DNA of 64,000 nucleotides from the NCBI GenBank assembly GCA_018806985.1, contig JADANN010000218.1, positions 372,001 to 436,000 of the forward strand. Direction: 5' to 3'. Below the pieces are notes generated by a model, which saw only the letters and a program-made list of their open reading frames with translations, did no database searches and had not been told where the DNA came from. The first letter of the stretch is position 1; each line of letters opens with the position of its first letter. This DNA is from Angiostrongylus vasorum (Eukaryota > Nematoda > Chromadorea > Rhabditida > Metastrongylidae). Below, piece after piece: positions 37,201 to 52,200 of the stretch. Both the position numbers and the translations under genes were made by a program.

Positions 37201-40200
37201 ACAACCACTGTGCTATGCCCTACCACATATGATAAAGACACAGCGAAAAAATCTCGATGTAGGTGGGAAGTAATCAAACGATCTCCGTGAGAACATTCGA
37301 AACTTCCAGCGAAACACTTAAGACTACGATTCGACGAGCTCCTTACATAAGTTCATGGAAAACTTATGAAAATAATCAAAGTGTAAGCAAATTGACAAAA
37401 AAAAACAGCAATAATTCAAAGTTAAATTCAAAATACTTCGAAAAGTTTCAGATATTATTTCGGAATCTTGGTCCTTATTTGAAAAACAATCGATTTATCA
37501 ATATTTTATAAAATGTGGTAGCCAGAAAGAAAAAATAATACGATACCTCTTGAACGCTCATATAAGCATCACCGAGCAAGGCATAGGTAGCTGATGTTGG
37601 GGCGCTTTTCAGAAGTTCTCTGAACAATTTAATGCAATACATCAACAATTAATGTTCTTGAAGATAGTAAATCATGAAGAAAATAGCGAGAAGAAGAAAC
37701 TCTGTGGTGACACTGATAAATATTTCTTCGACGGCCAAGATTCGAAACAAACAGTAAAGGCATATAATAGCTGAGTTGGCTAGGGATTTCTCGTGCGAAT
37801 ACGATGTGCACCGTTTGAATCCGTCTCGGCACCAACAGATCCATCTCTATAGCTTTTGAAAGCAATAAACTCGAGAAAATTTTGACAAAATGATGATTGT
37901 TTTTATTCATCGGGGAGCGTGTAGAGCAGTGGTTAGAGGCGACCAGCTATACAGATGGGTTCGGACCCGCGCCCCATGCTCGCCAAGCCTTCCATCCTTC
38001 CGGGGTCGGCAAATTGGTACTACACCTATCCGTGAAGATAGCAGCACAGGTTCGATACATCGGTAGGCCGTCGCGAGTCAGCGTATGGATCACATATGCA
38101 CTCAATCACCTCTAACGATGCCTAATGAAGTCGAATGCATGGGGCATTCCTCCGGGATTGGTCAACGCCGAGAGCTTCAAAGCTTTAGCTTTAAGCATCG
38201 TTTTGTAGAGGTACTAGATAAAAAATAAAAGAAAAAAGCTCAGTAGAGATTACTTGTAGCAGACGGTGAACATAGCCTTGTCATGTTTCTCTTGTAAATA
38301 GATTTCAGCCATCTTTATACGAGCCGAGTGATAATTGGGTTGTCCTGGTTGCACCTGGATGTGTCCCAAAAATCACGTGTCAATCAAAAAACGCCCGAAA
38401 AGTTATTGAAAATATCTCCGACCGTATTTAGGATTGCTAGTGCACCATCGACATCTCCTTTCGTCACATGCAGTTGAGCGTTCATTAGAAGCAGTTGTTC
38501 TTCTTCGGGTTTACCTTTCCATTCCTCCAACGCCTCCTTCATGATACGTTCGGCTTCATGCTTAATAGACGTGCAAAAGAATATCCCTTTAGAGGAGAAA
38601 AAAGTGAAAGATGGAGGTAAAATTGAGATACAAGTGGTATTTTACTGGTGGAACATTTGATCGATACCTGGTTTGATTTAATTTATTTAGACTCAATTTG
38701 ATCCAAATAGAATTAAGATGAAGACAAAGCTGAAAAAAAGTGTCACTGATGAGCAACGGTAAACAGAAATATGGCGAAATCACGTAAGTCAGGGACTACT
38801 GTAGCAAACTTGATCTCTAGGACCATTTTCCCATGGAGACTCAAAGGTTCTTGGTAACGATGTCAAGTTCTTCAAAAAAAGCCTTCATATCGAAGATCTA
38901 AGGTGAAACGTGGTTATTCCGATAACGTAAGAACGAACGTTTGAGAGGAAACACAGGAAATGGGGACTGATTTTGTTCAAACAGAAAAACTTTCTCGTCA
39001 CGATCAAATTATTCATAGTAAACGCTTAACTTACCGTTTGCTTCATTGATTGAAGACAATCGATAAGTTCGAGTTGAATCGATATCCGCTGACTGTTGCC
39101 ACCTTCGCGATGCATCAGAAGATTTGTCGAGCGCTCCTTTTGTGGTAATTTCAGACCGGCCTTCAGCAAATCGGCAGCTTTTTCAATTTCATTCTTTTTG
39201 CTGAATGAGAAGTTTATAAAAAACTTGTTTGCGACTTTTTTTTAAAAATGAGTTGCTCGTGAAATATAACTACAACGATGCTGAGATACTTAAAATACTC
39301 CGGACTGCAGGTGTCCGCGGTGGGGGTCGAACCAGCTATTACACTTAACCCCATTAAGAATATAGTATCAATATGGATGAAATTTTTCTTGAAATACGAA
39401 ATATTTCGTGTAGAAAATTCATTAGTAGTATAACTACTAAACTATTCCGTGCAATCACCAAAGTTTCATAATCATGATTCAGGTCCCCTGTCTCTCGGTA
39501 GCGTCACGCAAGGCGAGAAATACTCTGATATTTCCTTCAGTAACTCCATTTAGGGAGTAAACACATAATCCTGCAAGCTAATGCTGACTACCTGGTGCCG
39601 AAAAAAAAGGGTGGAAGGAGTCATCATAGAAATTTCGATCATAGAAGTCGGAAAATTAAATGGCAATAATTACGCCGGCGAAGTAGGTTTCCACACAGTT
39701 TCTTGCTAGCACCATAGCAAAGGCAGTTTAAGAGGTGCTTATTAACCATTGAAGAGTCTTAAATCAGGCCTTTCAACTCATAGTACATATCGTTGCCGTC
39801 CTGGAAGTGTCGTAATGGTAACGGAGCAAGCTCTTCTTTGATCTACAACAGTAGACAACTATGTGGCGAAGATTATGGGCAGCCCTAGCACGGTTATTTC
39901 GTTCTTCCAAGGAAAAAAAAACGTTTCCAGCGTTTCCAGCATTATGAGGAGAGAATATTACAAGTCGATAAGCCGTAAGCGAATTAAGCGACACGATCAT
40001 CCTTATAAAAGGTGGTTGCAGTATAAAGAAGTTATTGAGGGCAGGAAGGTCTCTTGCATGTAAAGCACTTAAGGATGGGCAATTTAAATATGTAACTAAG
40101 TAAGTAGACAATTTCTAAAAATTTACGGCTTCTCACCCTCCAGCAGGTATAGACTAAAATTGTTTATACGAAATAATAAATAGGATGTATCTGACTAGTG

Positions 40201-43200
40201 AAATGTGTCCAAGTTCAATTGTAAGGGGATGAAATGATAGAGTATCTTACACCGAGCGACCTCTATGGGTGTGCGGCGCACCCGACAACCATGAATGAAA
40301 GTGATCGAACGCATATATGACCTATACAATAACTCGCGGGCACCGATATGGGTGCTTTTATTTTCCTAGACATATCTGGTACTAATTTGAACACCCTAGA
40401 GGGATGTGGGCACGGTTAGCTCAGGACGCGGAATCAAACTTGCGGCCGAGCCTGTGTTATGTTATCACCCTTAACCACTGCACTACAGGCGCTCTGTACC
40501 CATACTTATCCAAAAAAAAATCCGCTCACCTTGTGCAGTTTAGCCTTGATTAAGTGAAAAAGGGAGCTTTCCCTCACGGAGAAATTGAAGCTAAGACCAG
40601 CATTCAAGCAGCTATCAGCATCAGCAACTTGTCCTTTCATTAGTTTTATCTGAAAACTACATAACGTCAGTAAACAAATGAGACCATGAATAAGAGCATG
40701 TTCAACGATTTTTTTTCTCTAATGTGAAATGAACGATCTTGGTATAGCTCGCTGAATTACTTCTGGTTGGCCGCCGCCGAGGAAGCTCATGTGTTGGCGG
40801 GTTAAACGAGGGCGGCGAGCAATCAGAAGGGGCGGGCTTAGTCCTTATTACGGATGCTGATCGTTGAGATTACCTCCGCCCTCAGCAGATAGGCATCGGC
40901 GATGGTTTCATTCTTCTGAAGGCATTGTTTGATCATTCGGTCAGCCGCATCACATTCCGAATGCAAAAAATAACAACGAGCGAGTATGAAATACGCTTGG
41001 CTGATTCCTGAACAACTGTGATGTTAAACTCACTGAAATTTGTGGGCAAACGCCTAATCTTCAATGCTGTAAAAAAGCGAAAAAAAATATATTTACCTGG
41101 ACAATTGTCAATAATGATGTTTAAAATTCGTTCAGTAGTTTTTAATGTCTCATCGGGAGCTTTGATCGGCTGAAAAATGACACTACAAAAGTATTGATAG
41201 CTCTCATGGACTACTGCTATGGTGTCAAGTTTGTTAAAAGCGAAGTTTTCCTTTGGCAATAACCTTTGCCTTTGGTTCCAAGGTATTTTTAAGACAAAGA
41301 AAGAAAGAAAGAGAAAAGAGAGGAGAGAGCGAAACTAGGGACCCGTATGATTTGGTGGTGAACACGTTAGCTCCGGCAAGGGTAGTAACGGGTTCGGTCC
41401 TCTACCGCAGACACCTGTGGTCCGGAGTTTTGCAAATATCTCAGCATTGTTGTGGTTGTATTTCGCATTATACCCTGCCGTAAAAGTTGTAGCAGGAAGA
41501 AAATAAAAAGTAAACATTGTTGTAAACCTTATTACAAGCTTCAAGTTATTTTAAGATCATCCATTAATCATAATTTCCGACCAACTGATAGACCAGCGTT
41601 GTTCATTATCAAAACAAAAAAAACGACAAACGGTAAATTTCAAGTACATACAATGTCGGTCTGATTGAGTACCACTTCGAAGTGATTGAAAAATAGCAGC
41701 CTGGACCTTCGCGGTGTACGAATGTGGTGGTTAAGAATTTCCACCATGTTTAGCCGAAAAGCCTTTAACGATTAGGAAAGACCGGGGCAGTTCTACACAA
41801 AGGACGAACAGTGTCCAAACTTAATCTGACTCTAACTTGGTCGAAATTGTAACAACCTATGATACAACATGTTAAAAAAGACAGCCGTTCTAAGAAAACT
41901 TTTAGAAAAAAGAAAAATCATCGAGGCAAAACAAACTATCACTGTCTTTTTTAAAGCACGGAATTTTCAAAGCCAAACTTCCCTTCAGAAAAACAGCGGA
42001 TGTATCTATATATGGTGATGCAACATCAAATATGCTAGGATTCGCGAAAACGCCTCAGCAGATTCCCAAAAATTGTTTTCCAAATAAGTACACCTTCAGC
42101 GCAACAGAATCGAAACGACTTCCTTCTGCCGTCTTCAGTATAGCGTCGTTCTGCAGCCATGAAGTTAAAGTGGTTTGTAATGGTCGTCGAACCAACTGCG
42201 GGAATAATGTGATGAGGAAGGATTCACTGTGCATTTACTACTGAGCAGAGAGAATTGATGAAGCTGAATTTGTCGGGCTTTAGACAGAACTTCAACTTTA
42301 TGGACACATTTTTGAGGTTCACAATGACTAATAAAATGTATCAACGAGTTAACAATGAACGTTGTCAATAACTACGAAAAAAGCGCACAACTGTGTACTA
42401 ATGAAAGCTTGATCCCTACTGCGACACGTTTGACATGGCTAGTAATAAATGCCAGCTGCAGAATAGCTTTGCAGGAAGATCTACAACGGTACAAGCAGAA
42501 GAAACTACTGGGAAGCAGCAGGGAAAAAGAAGCAGTCTGAAAAAATGCCGTCGGGACTTGTGTGATTATAATGTTCCGCTGTCAGCTCTGATGAACGAAG
42601 ATGGGATCGTCAAAAGTTCCTGCCATGATATGGAATTAATAGCGGAAACGTTCTACCCCCAATCTTTTCCGTTCCACAATCCCTGTCCCGTACCCTAATA
42701 TCCCGGCTGGAGCAAAACCACCTGGAATTCTTCCGTCGGAGGTTCGAGTTGCGATAGAAAGCATGGAAAGAGGCAGAGCTCCAGGACCAGACAATGTCAC
42801 CGCCGATTTCCTTAGAGCTGGAGGCCACAATTTACATGTACTTCTCGCAAATCATATGACACCCTACCTTCAAAAGGAAAAATCCCAGACCAGTGGAGGA
42901 GATCGCGTACGGTCATCCTGCCCAAGAAAGGAGACCGAAGGGATCTTCGTAACCATCGCCCCATATGCTTGTTGAGTGTACTCTACAAGCTCTTCACGAA
43001 AGATTATCCTCTTGCGCATATCAAGGACATTGGATGAGGCGCAACCAGTGAAGCAAGCAGGATTTCGAAAAGGATTTTCGCTGCATGGACCACATCCAAA
43101 GCCGTGTCAAGGGTCATCAAAGTTTGTCAGGGAATACCACCTGCCTCTAGTCCTAACCTTTGTCGACTATGAAAAAGCGTTTGACAGTGTCGAAATGAAT

Positions 43201-46200
43201 GCAATCCTATCAGCGCTAGTCGACCAAGGAGTGGACCTGTCCTACATAAGAACTCTGTGCGACTGTTATCGGAACCGCACTACGAAAATACAGCTTTCCA
43301 TCGACCTCTTACCATATCCATAGGAAAAGGGATTCGACAGGGCGACACAATATCGCCAAAGCTGTTCAGTGCCGCACCGCAGTGGATAATGAAGTCACTC
43401 GACAGGGATGAGAAAGGCATACGTATTGATGGAAAAATCCTATCAAACCTTCGTTTTGCCGACGACATTGTCATCTTCTCAAGAAGTACTAGCGAAGCAG
43501 AGATGATGATCAACGAGCTCAACGAAGCGGGGAAAAACGTTGGACTTTGCATAAATCGAAAGAAGACCCAGTTCATGAAAAAACCCATGGTGCGAAGGCG
43601 GAAAAAACTGAATTGGATGGCTCTCTCATTGCTAAAACCACCTCGTACGTATGTATACCTTGGGCGATCAATGAACATGGAAAACAACATGAAGGAGGAA
43701 ATAGATAGAAGAAGGAGAGCAGCATGGGCCGCATTCGGGCCTCTCAAAGAAAGCCACCGACCAACTGAAGGACCCGAAAATCCGCGCTCATCTCTTCGGT
43801 TCCACGGTTCTCCCAGCGCTCTGTTATGCTGCAGAGACATGGGTTGATACTTTAACTATGTCAAGAGTGCTTCGCACTACTCACAGAGCGCTTGAGCGAT
43901 GTCTTCTGAAATATAATCGGCAGCCTCAATATCTAGCCGGAATGCGAAGCTCTGACTTTCGAAATCTGTCACATCTTCGAGATCCAGGAGAATATACATC
44001 GATAGCGAAACATAGATAGGGCCGATCACATAATGAGAAGAACAAACGACAGATGGACGAAAAGAACAGTAGAGTGGACCCCAAAGAGAATGCAAACGTC
44101 CCCCAGGACGACCACCTACACCTTGGGCGGATGTGTTCGTAAACAAAGTTAATCAGCTGTACCCGCAGCTGCAGTTGTTTTACAGATCACGGTACGAGAC
44201 TCGCAAGCGAAACCATGCTCGAACAAGACCACCACTATGGACTACGATTACGAGAGAAAGGAATGAATGGCATATGTGCTGGGGTCCGCACAGCTCGTGA
44301 AGACGGACGGTCCAAGAATCCAAGTAAGTAAGTAATGGAACTTTGGGTAGCACCAATGGATCAAAGACTAACCTAGCCAATAAGAGACAATTCTATAGAT
44401 CACAATGCACGGCACTATTTTTTCTAATTACTGTAGTTTTTCAAAGATATAATATACCATGGTACTTTATCGCCACCGCTGTTTGACCCAGCAGTTCCTC
44501 AAAGTAATGAAGCTGCTTGTGTTTAAACTATCATGTTTTAACTTTTATTTACCGGTTATTCATCTTTCCCGCTATTCCCACTGACGGGCGATTGCTGATA
44601 GCAACGATAGAGTAAAAATATGGCTGAAAAAAAGGCAGGGGTCCTATTGGTGTGGTGGACAACAAGTGAGGCCTCGGTTATCGCCACTGTCATCGTGGGT
44701 ACGAAGCTGAGGTTCCTCGTTTCCCTCATCTCTCAGCATCCTTAGGGTTGGGTTTTCCAAATCGTCTTTGAGCGGTTAATCATCCAGAATTAGTTGCTGC
44801 CGCAAAAAACTGCTACCCTTTATGAAGATTCCACAAAAAACACGAACAACATTTTGATCCGCAAGCTCTTTTGATTTCAGAGAGCAGAATGTATTTTTGG
44901 AATTCTAGACGAAATTATACATTTAACATGTCAATGAGAACAAAAAGGCCGACAGATTCTCAAGCCGTCGCCAAATCCATATCCTTGTCTATTCGCTTAT
45001 CGGTGGCGATACTAGTACAGTGATAGGCTACGAGAGCAAATGGTAGAAGTACTCCTATCCGCACGACATATGAATACGCCTCACATAATAGCATCTATGA
45101 AATGGGTTACATAAAGAGGTTAGAAAGACATAAATATCAATATGGGACACACCTTTAGTGTTTTCCTTGCGGATCACGAAGGATTGCCTACGAAGTTTGC
45201 GTAGTGCGAACATCAAAGGCAATGAATGTAGAACATGACACCAGAGGAGAATGACAAGTGAATACGAGAAAAAAAAAGAAAAAAACAGCGGCGATCAGTC
45301 CTATCAACAAAACTATCAATCACATCAACGAACTTCGATCTCGATGCACAGCAGCCTGCATCGACAGCTATTTCAAACACGCATTGCAACAGTAGAGATG
45401 TAACCTTACACCTCAACTACGATTGTGCGGAGCTGAGCAACATACCCAGGGCTCTTAGAAAACGTCCCCTGTAGATTGAATGTCATCATAAACTGTCAAG
45501 TAAGATGAGTAATGAGAAAACTGTCACAGACGGTAGTTCATCTGAAATCTTTGGATACCAGTGAACTTGTGCAAAATCGCTAATGTGAAGAAATCGATGG
45601 CATCCATCATGGACGTTAGGATGATGGATTCTGAATAAAAGAGAACTGCTAGCAAGTTAGACGAACATTGTCCAAATGAACGCATTTGCCGAATGTCACT
45701 TGTGTTCTCAAAGCACGTTAAGTGGATTAGAACGAATTATTCAACACGATCTATCAAAATCATAAAACCGTTGAACTGCTGACTGGTGCAGAAGTTCATG
45801 CTGTTCTTATGGCTTGGAAGTCGCAAGTCCGAACTGTTATTAGCTTTAAGCTGTTAATTTCCATTAGGACTTATTATTTCAAAAAAATAATATGAACAAA
45901 AGAATAGCTCAATCAGATGTATTTACTGGATGCTGTGAAATTTTTGATATGAAAGAAAATAAGGAACATTTGCGAAACATTGCACTACTGAAATCACCAT
46001 GTTAACTTTTTATTTGCTGCCTACTACAATTTTCACAGCGGAGTATTATGCGAAATACAACCACAATGATGCTGAGATATTTGCAGAACTCCGGACTGCA
46101 GGTGTCTGCGGTGGGGAAGGAACGCGTTATTACCCTTTCCGGGGGCTAATGCTTTCACCACCACACCATGCGGGTTCTTCGTTTCGTCTGTCTCACAGCT

Positions 46201-49200
46201 TGTTCTGTCGACCAGCGTCATCACCAATCACTTGTCACGGTGTATCTCAGCATCATTGTCGTTGTATTACACCGTTGTGTTCCCCAGAAGGTAAGGAGAT
46301 GTACCATAATCGAAGCAAACTATGCAATGCTTACGGAAAGGACTTCAATGACGATTCCAAGATGATAAAAGTTTCCATGAAGAAAGTTTTTTAAATTACA
46401 GTAATATTTGATGTTCTGAGTGTTCTAGACCGACACAAAATGGAATACATTGCCTGTGTTTCTGGAAATGATCGATATTGAAAAACTCTAGGCGTAGGAG
46501 GAATAGCTGGTAGGAACTAATCAAACATCTTGCTCTTAGAATGGTCAAAAAACCAACCTGTGGATTCAGCAGAACCATAACGCCCTTGTTTTACTCGGAT
46601 CTCTATCAAACTATTTAGGTAATATATTATGTTCAAATAAGATAAATTTCTTCTCTTTTCTTTTCTTTCAAAATCCAGCGATAGTAGGGTCTCGTTTATT
46701 CTGCCGTTTATTCCCAACAAAATAAGTGCAGCTATAAAACGTTGTTTAAGAAAGAATGATCTAGAGTACTCGGCAAGAGTGGTAGAAATACCACTGGGTA
46801 GATGTCGGCAAGTTCGTAACCACCTACATGACAGTCTGTGAACAACGAAAAATTGCGTAATCTGCCCTTACGGTAGAGACGGTGATTACATGAGTTCGAG
46901 TACGGGGTACCTAATCATTTTTAAAGCGTGCGAGGACGAATAGATTGACGAAACGGGTTGAGCATTACGTATTCGTATGAAAAGAACACTTAGGCGGTAA
47001 ATTTAAATTGAAACCAAACAGTCCACTAGGCACGCATAGGACACAGAGACATAACGGAGATTTTGAAGTAGAATTCACTATCCTCGCACAGGGAACCAAA
47101 GACACCAGCGCGAATAACCTTGAGGCGTTCGGATCAGTTCCAAAAATCAAAAATGAACAGCAAGGAGGAGTGTTTCGTGATTACGCGTGACCTAACACCA
47201 TACTCTAGGCTGGTTCTCTTACGTGACCCAGGTGACCCAGGAACATTCCTCGCCCATATAATAATAATACTCTGTGCGGCTGCTCTCTACTACATAACTA
47301 AAGTTCTTGCAACGGTGGGTGTTTGAAATAAGCTACTTATTATGTGGTTGCAAATTTATGTGTTACGTTTTATCTGCTAAGGTTATGAAAGTATTTGGCT
47401 GAGTAGATTGCATGTCAATCCGACCTTTCCAGGCTCTGAAGAGGCGAAACCTACGAAGCTCCAGTTATTGTGTGCTAATAAATACTGCAATACCAATTTC
47501 GTGTTTGCTCATTGAAGAAAAAACAGTGAATTATTGAACAATGCTGAGGGGTAACAGAAAGTCGGTCTTGAGAATACAAATTTGGGCCAGTACTTTGCCA
47601 AGAAATCGCAATCTCAGCACTTCTAGGAGCGAAGGATCATGGAATTTGTAGGAAAGATAGCAAACAACACCTTTAAACAGACTGTGTTGATTATTAAACT
47701 GAGGAAATATCTCTTAATAAATACTTCCTGGATTTCTTTGTAGTGGATAAATTTTACAAGCAAATTTTTGGTTTAAAAAAGCTGAAAGAACTTCTCCACC
47801 CAACTAGTGCAAACGTTCTTAGACCATTTCTTGACAACACCATTTAGATCCATAGCCCACACGAACTGTGATATCTTGTCCTCTAGACACGTAATAAAAG
47901 CAGATTTCTTGAAAAAGATTCACAATGGTTTATTGCTTCACTGCGAATGGGGGTGTTTCTAGATATCAGACAGCATTGTACCTTAGGAAGTTCATTCACC
48001 AAGCAAGTTCAGTTCATTTAAGTGAGGAACGGAGCTTGACATTTCTATTAGGATGTTCAGCTAGGAGTAAATCTTTCGTAGTGAGTAACTCTACCGGGCT
48101 ATCCTAAAGATAATACGGAAAAAACATAATGCGTTTCGTGCCCTTCAAGTGATCACGACCCACAAATGGAGAAATAGATAGGAACAGAGGCTTACTGCAA
48201 CCAATTTGAGTAGCTAGATGATCAATAGGATAAGAAATGATGCAGATGATATCGAAGTAATTTTTAACATTTTTCGTTATATGCTGTAATAAAACCGTGT
48301 CCAAGACTGACCGCAAGCGGTGCGTAATCCATGATTTGGTAGACAATGCCCATTAAAAAATCCGTGTCAAGTGCTCGAAGATAATTCACACCAAATGGGA
48401 TGTTCTAAAACATGCATAAACTTACATCTATATAAAGCACTAGGAGGAGTTTTCATCTTCATAATAAGCAAAATAAGCAAGGTTGTAAAGTCAAGGTGTA
48501 GAAATGTTAAGGCTTTGTTTCATAAAGAAGGATAAGGAACGTTTCATGTGTACAGCTGTTGAAGTAGTCCCAACAATTCATTGCGTTACCACATCGCGAC
48601 TATACGCATTGAAATAAAGTCGCGTCGTTCTAATGTGTTGACGAGGTGTTTAAGAAGAAAGGCACTCGTTCATTAACAGGATTTTTTAATTGAAGAAGAT
48701 GGACTATGAATGGACTATGATTCATTCAACCACAATCGAAATAACTTCAAGAAGCGTTGAAAAATTTTTGCGCTAGTGGCAAAGCGAATTCGGGAGGTGA
48801 AGTAAAATTTAAGAGGTGTTTCCACGTTTCTAAGGACTCCATCAGGTTTTTCGGTAGCAGCACTCATGAATGGAGACAATTGCTCCTGATTTTTGCGGTT
48901 GCTTCTCTTTTGCCACAAAAGAGAGAATTCTATGTCATTATAGCAGATCGTGAAGTGGTGTGCATCTGCGACTAGAGAGGAAATACAAGAAAAAACATCC
49001 TAAATCTTTTTTTAACATCATGTGTTCAAATGGACTTAGGTGGAAGAGATTCTGGGTTTGCTAGATCACACAGTCGCATCGAGCTCCTGACGTACATTCT
49101 TTTGCTTAAACCGCTCCTTTTTCGTTTCATTTGGATCCATAAAAAAGCCTTTACAAAGGAAATCTTGCCGTGACAAGTGAAATGCGAATACCTGTGTTTC

Positions 49201-52200
49201 ATTAAAATGGATGATAATGGAATCACTGGTCATTTTCATGAATTTTTCGTACGAATGATCTTTGTATTTCGCAATCACCGCTCCGGTAAAGTGGTAAATC
49301 TGCAAGAACCCGAGAGGGTTTTGAATTGGTACTGAAAATTCAAATGTTTTTTCCAAAGCAAAAGAGTAACGTTCAAGAGGGACTGACTGCGAAGTTGGAA
49401 ATGGCTGGATTTGCCTCCTTAATGAATGTCAGCTGAGCCGAAGCGTCGTCCACCTTACCGGCCATCAGATTTGATAACGTCACTCCTTTTCAAAGAATAT
49501 CGATTGATTTCGAATAAAATTAAAATAGAAAGTTTTAGATGGCACGAAAATTAGTCCAAACAAGGCAAAAATCTTTTATTGTATTAATCGCTAAAGCAAA
49601 TATACTGAAAAAACAAGTAGGAAACTTTTAAGTTATCACCTAGTGTCGCGTAGGGGTCATCGCTATCCATTGCCATAAGCTCCTTGACTTTAACGGCCGC
49701 TTCTTTTACGTCGTTAAGTGAAATAGCCATACGTAACTCGTCCACAACATAGCTGGCTCTCCGACATTTTTTATTAGCTCGAGCCAGTAGTTCCCTGTAA
49801 TCATCTCGTTTTTTTATAACCTTATATTTATCAGAATTCCAGTTTTCCAACGAAGCTGAATTCCTTTTTTGGTAGGATTCCCTTTGACAGCAGATGAACA
49901 ACCACTGTGACTGAAAGCCAAAAAAATATTCCTCGGCTATTGTGGCCAGTGAGCCTTCGCTTGGCTTCTTACCATGTGACGGTTATCAAGTCGTTAGTCG
50001 TAGGGCTGCGCGAAATCTTTTCGGAAGTTGGTGAGGTGGTTGAGAACGAATCAAAAGTAACCTCGTATTCTCCATGAAACCAAGGGGCCTACTTGTTAAA
50101 AGTGGCTTCGAACCTCCTCCTTTATATTATGTAGCGATTTGACAGCAGGTTTTTGAATGAATCGACGTGAAAGACACAATTCGCATAGGGCTCCCATACC
50201 CTTGGATTCACAACTGTGTCGTGAAAGTACACCGTAACTTTTTAGTCAGCGGTCGCCCACACCTATTCACCAACTGAGGAGGCGCCGTCTAGGACTAACC
50301 AGCCCAAAGTCCCATCGATATTTATGATCCTCCATTCTATTCTAATCCACTTGGTCATACTGTTTCCTTAGATCGATATGAAACAAATAAAAAATTCAGT
50401 TCTATTGACAACACCTCGCAAATGTAAGAACCGCTTGGTTACGCGCGGCCATCCTGTAGAGGTTTTGAGCTATGGAACCGAATAGAGTGTGATTGTTGGA
50501 TTCAGAAGCGTCCAGTGCAGACTGAAATGCTGAGCCCAGTTCAGCAAATCCAATGTACAACGTTTTAGTGAGCAAAAAAATACCATAGTATAGTGTACCA
50601 ACTAAATTAGTTATCACTTTAAAAACACCTGAAGTTATTTCAATTGAAGGAGAACTCTACCTGTAACTCGCTAAGGGTTTGTTCGATTTTAGTCCCAGCT
50701 GAGCAAATTGTATACACGGTGAGTAAGAACAGAATAAAAACATTGTCAGGCTAAAATACAAAAAGGATGTATCAAACATAACAGTGGTTGAAAAAATTAA
50801 AATATGAATTTGAAAGCTAAAATGTTAGCGAAAATATCGCTATGAATAAAGACCTCGATTTGGTTATTAAAAAAGGGTGAAGCAGGTCAATCCCTGAAGG
50901 ATGTACCATGCATTCAACTTCATTAAGCATCGTTTGGAGGTGACTGAATCCATATTTGGCCTTTACAGTGACTCATAGTGGCCTACCGATATATCGAGCT
51001 AGTGCTGCTATCCTCGCAGACAAGTCTGATATCAATTTGCTGACCCCGGAGGCATGGAAGGCTTGGTGGGCCATGGGCGCGGGGATCGATTCCACGTGTG
51101 TGTTGCAGTGTGCCTCCGACCACTGCGTCACACGTCCCCCTATAGGTTGTTTAACAGTCGAATAATAGAAAAAATGGAAAAAATAAGATCAAGTTAGCTG
51201 CATTTCTTAGTTATATGGTACAGGATACCTAAATGCAAAAGTGATTACGGTAACACCTAAGCTAGAGAAAAGAAGAACAGACCTTTCTAAAATCACTCGC
51301 TGCTATGAAGAAAGTTTGCCCTTCTTAATTTTTTAATTTCAATCTTGTTCTTTTGCCTTAGATAAAGTTTCTTTTGAGAAAATATATTTGCACTGTTTTC
51401 CTAAAACGTTTATGGTTTCAGGTCACAAAATGGTAAGAACCTCTCCGGTAATTTTGAACTCTCAGCAAATCAAAGTAGATTAGGGAAACTGAATCGCATT
51501 CAAGCTGGTTTGATTTATGTTGATTTTAAAGTTTAGGGCTAATGAAGCAAATAGATCATAATCTGGAGACAACGATAACAACAGATTCACGAGTCTATTG
51601 GTTCCTCATGGATCAAAGTACCAATATCAGCACTGCTTTGTATCTATACGTAGTGTCTATTTAGAAGTAAGCATTATAGATAACGGGAGTTAAAAATGCC
51701 ATATTTGAATTGTAACCCCTTAGGTGTACTAATGAGTTAAAAATAGAGCTGGTTAAAGGCTCATCAATATGTCTCATACCTATCGTCAACTTACGAACGC
51801 TCACCTCCACTATGTTAGAGTTCTGTATGGCTTGCAAAGCGTTGTTCCATTCTTTTGCCAATATACACGCTCTCGTTGCTTCTATATGAAACGGAAGATA
51901 GCCAAACGATACGCTGAGCGATTCCTAGAATGAGAGCTAGGAGGATCTACATAGCGTTGCTGGCTTGGAGACGATTACTTGTCTAAAATGAGAAGATATT
52001 TTAATAACAAGAAGCTGTATGTAAAGCGACAGGTAGAGCAGTGATAGTCGTGTTGCTCACCGCGCGCAAATAATGGATGAAGCGTCCATCGTTGTGTTAT
52101 CTAAGAATGCGGTATGAGATACCGGTTGCACCGCAGAGATGGTTATGTGTATATTCGGTCTACACAATGACTTCCAGGTGATCAGTCATTGCTTTTTAGC

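Larger units (their letters stand above)
41170..48311 (-). other. IFT139 intron 12 (7.1 kb)
   Basis: Holds the second-family RTE, the GIY-YIG Penelope fragment and D copies. The stretches 41.55-42.4, 44.8-45.95, 46.25-46.95 and 47.6-48.3 kb have nothing I can assign. Confidence 0.6.

Noticed and set aside
43280..43840. 186-residue minus-strand open frame
   Set aside because: Antisense shadow of the RTE reverse transcriptase encoded on the plus strand.
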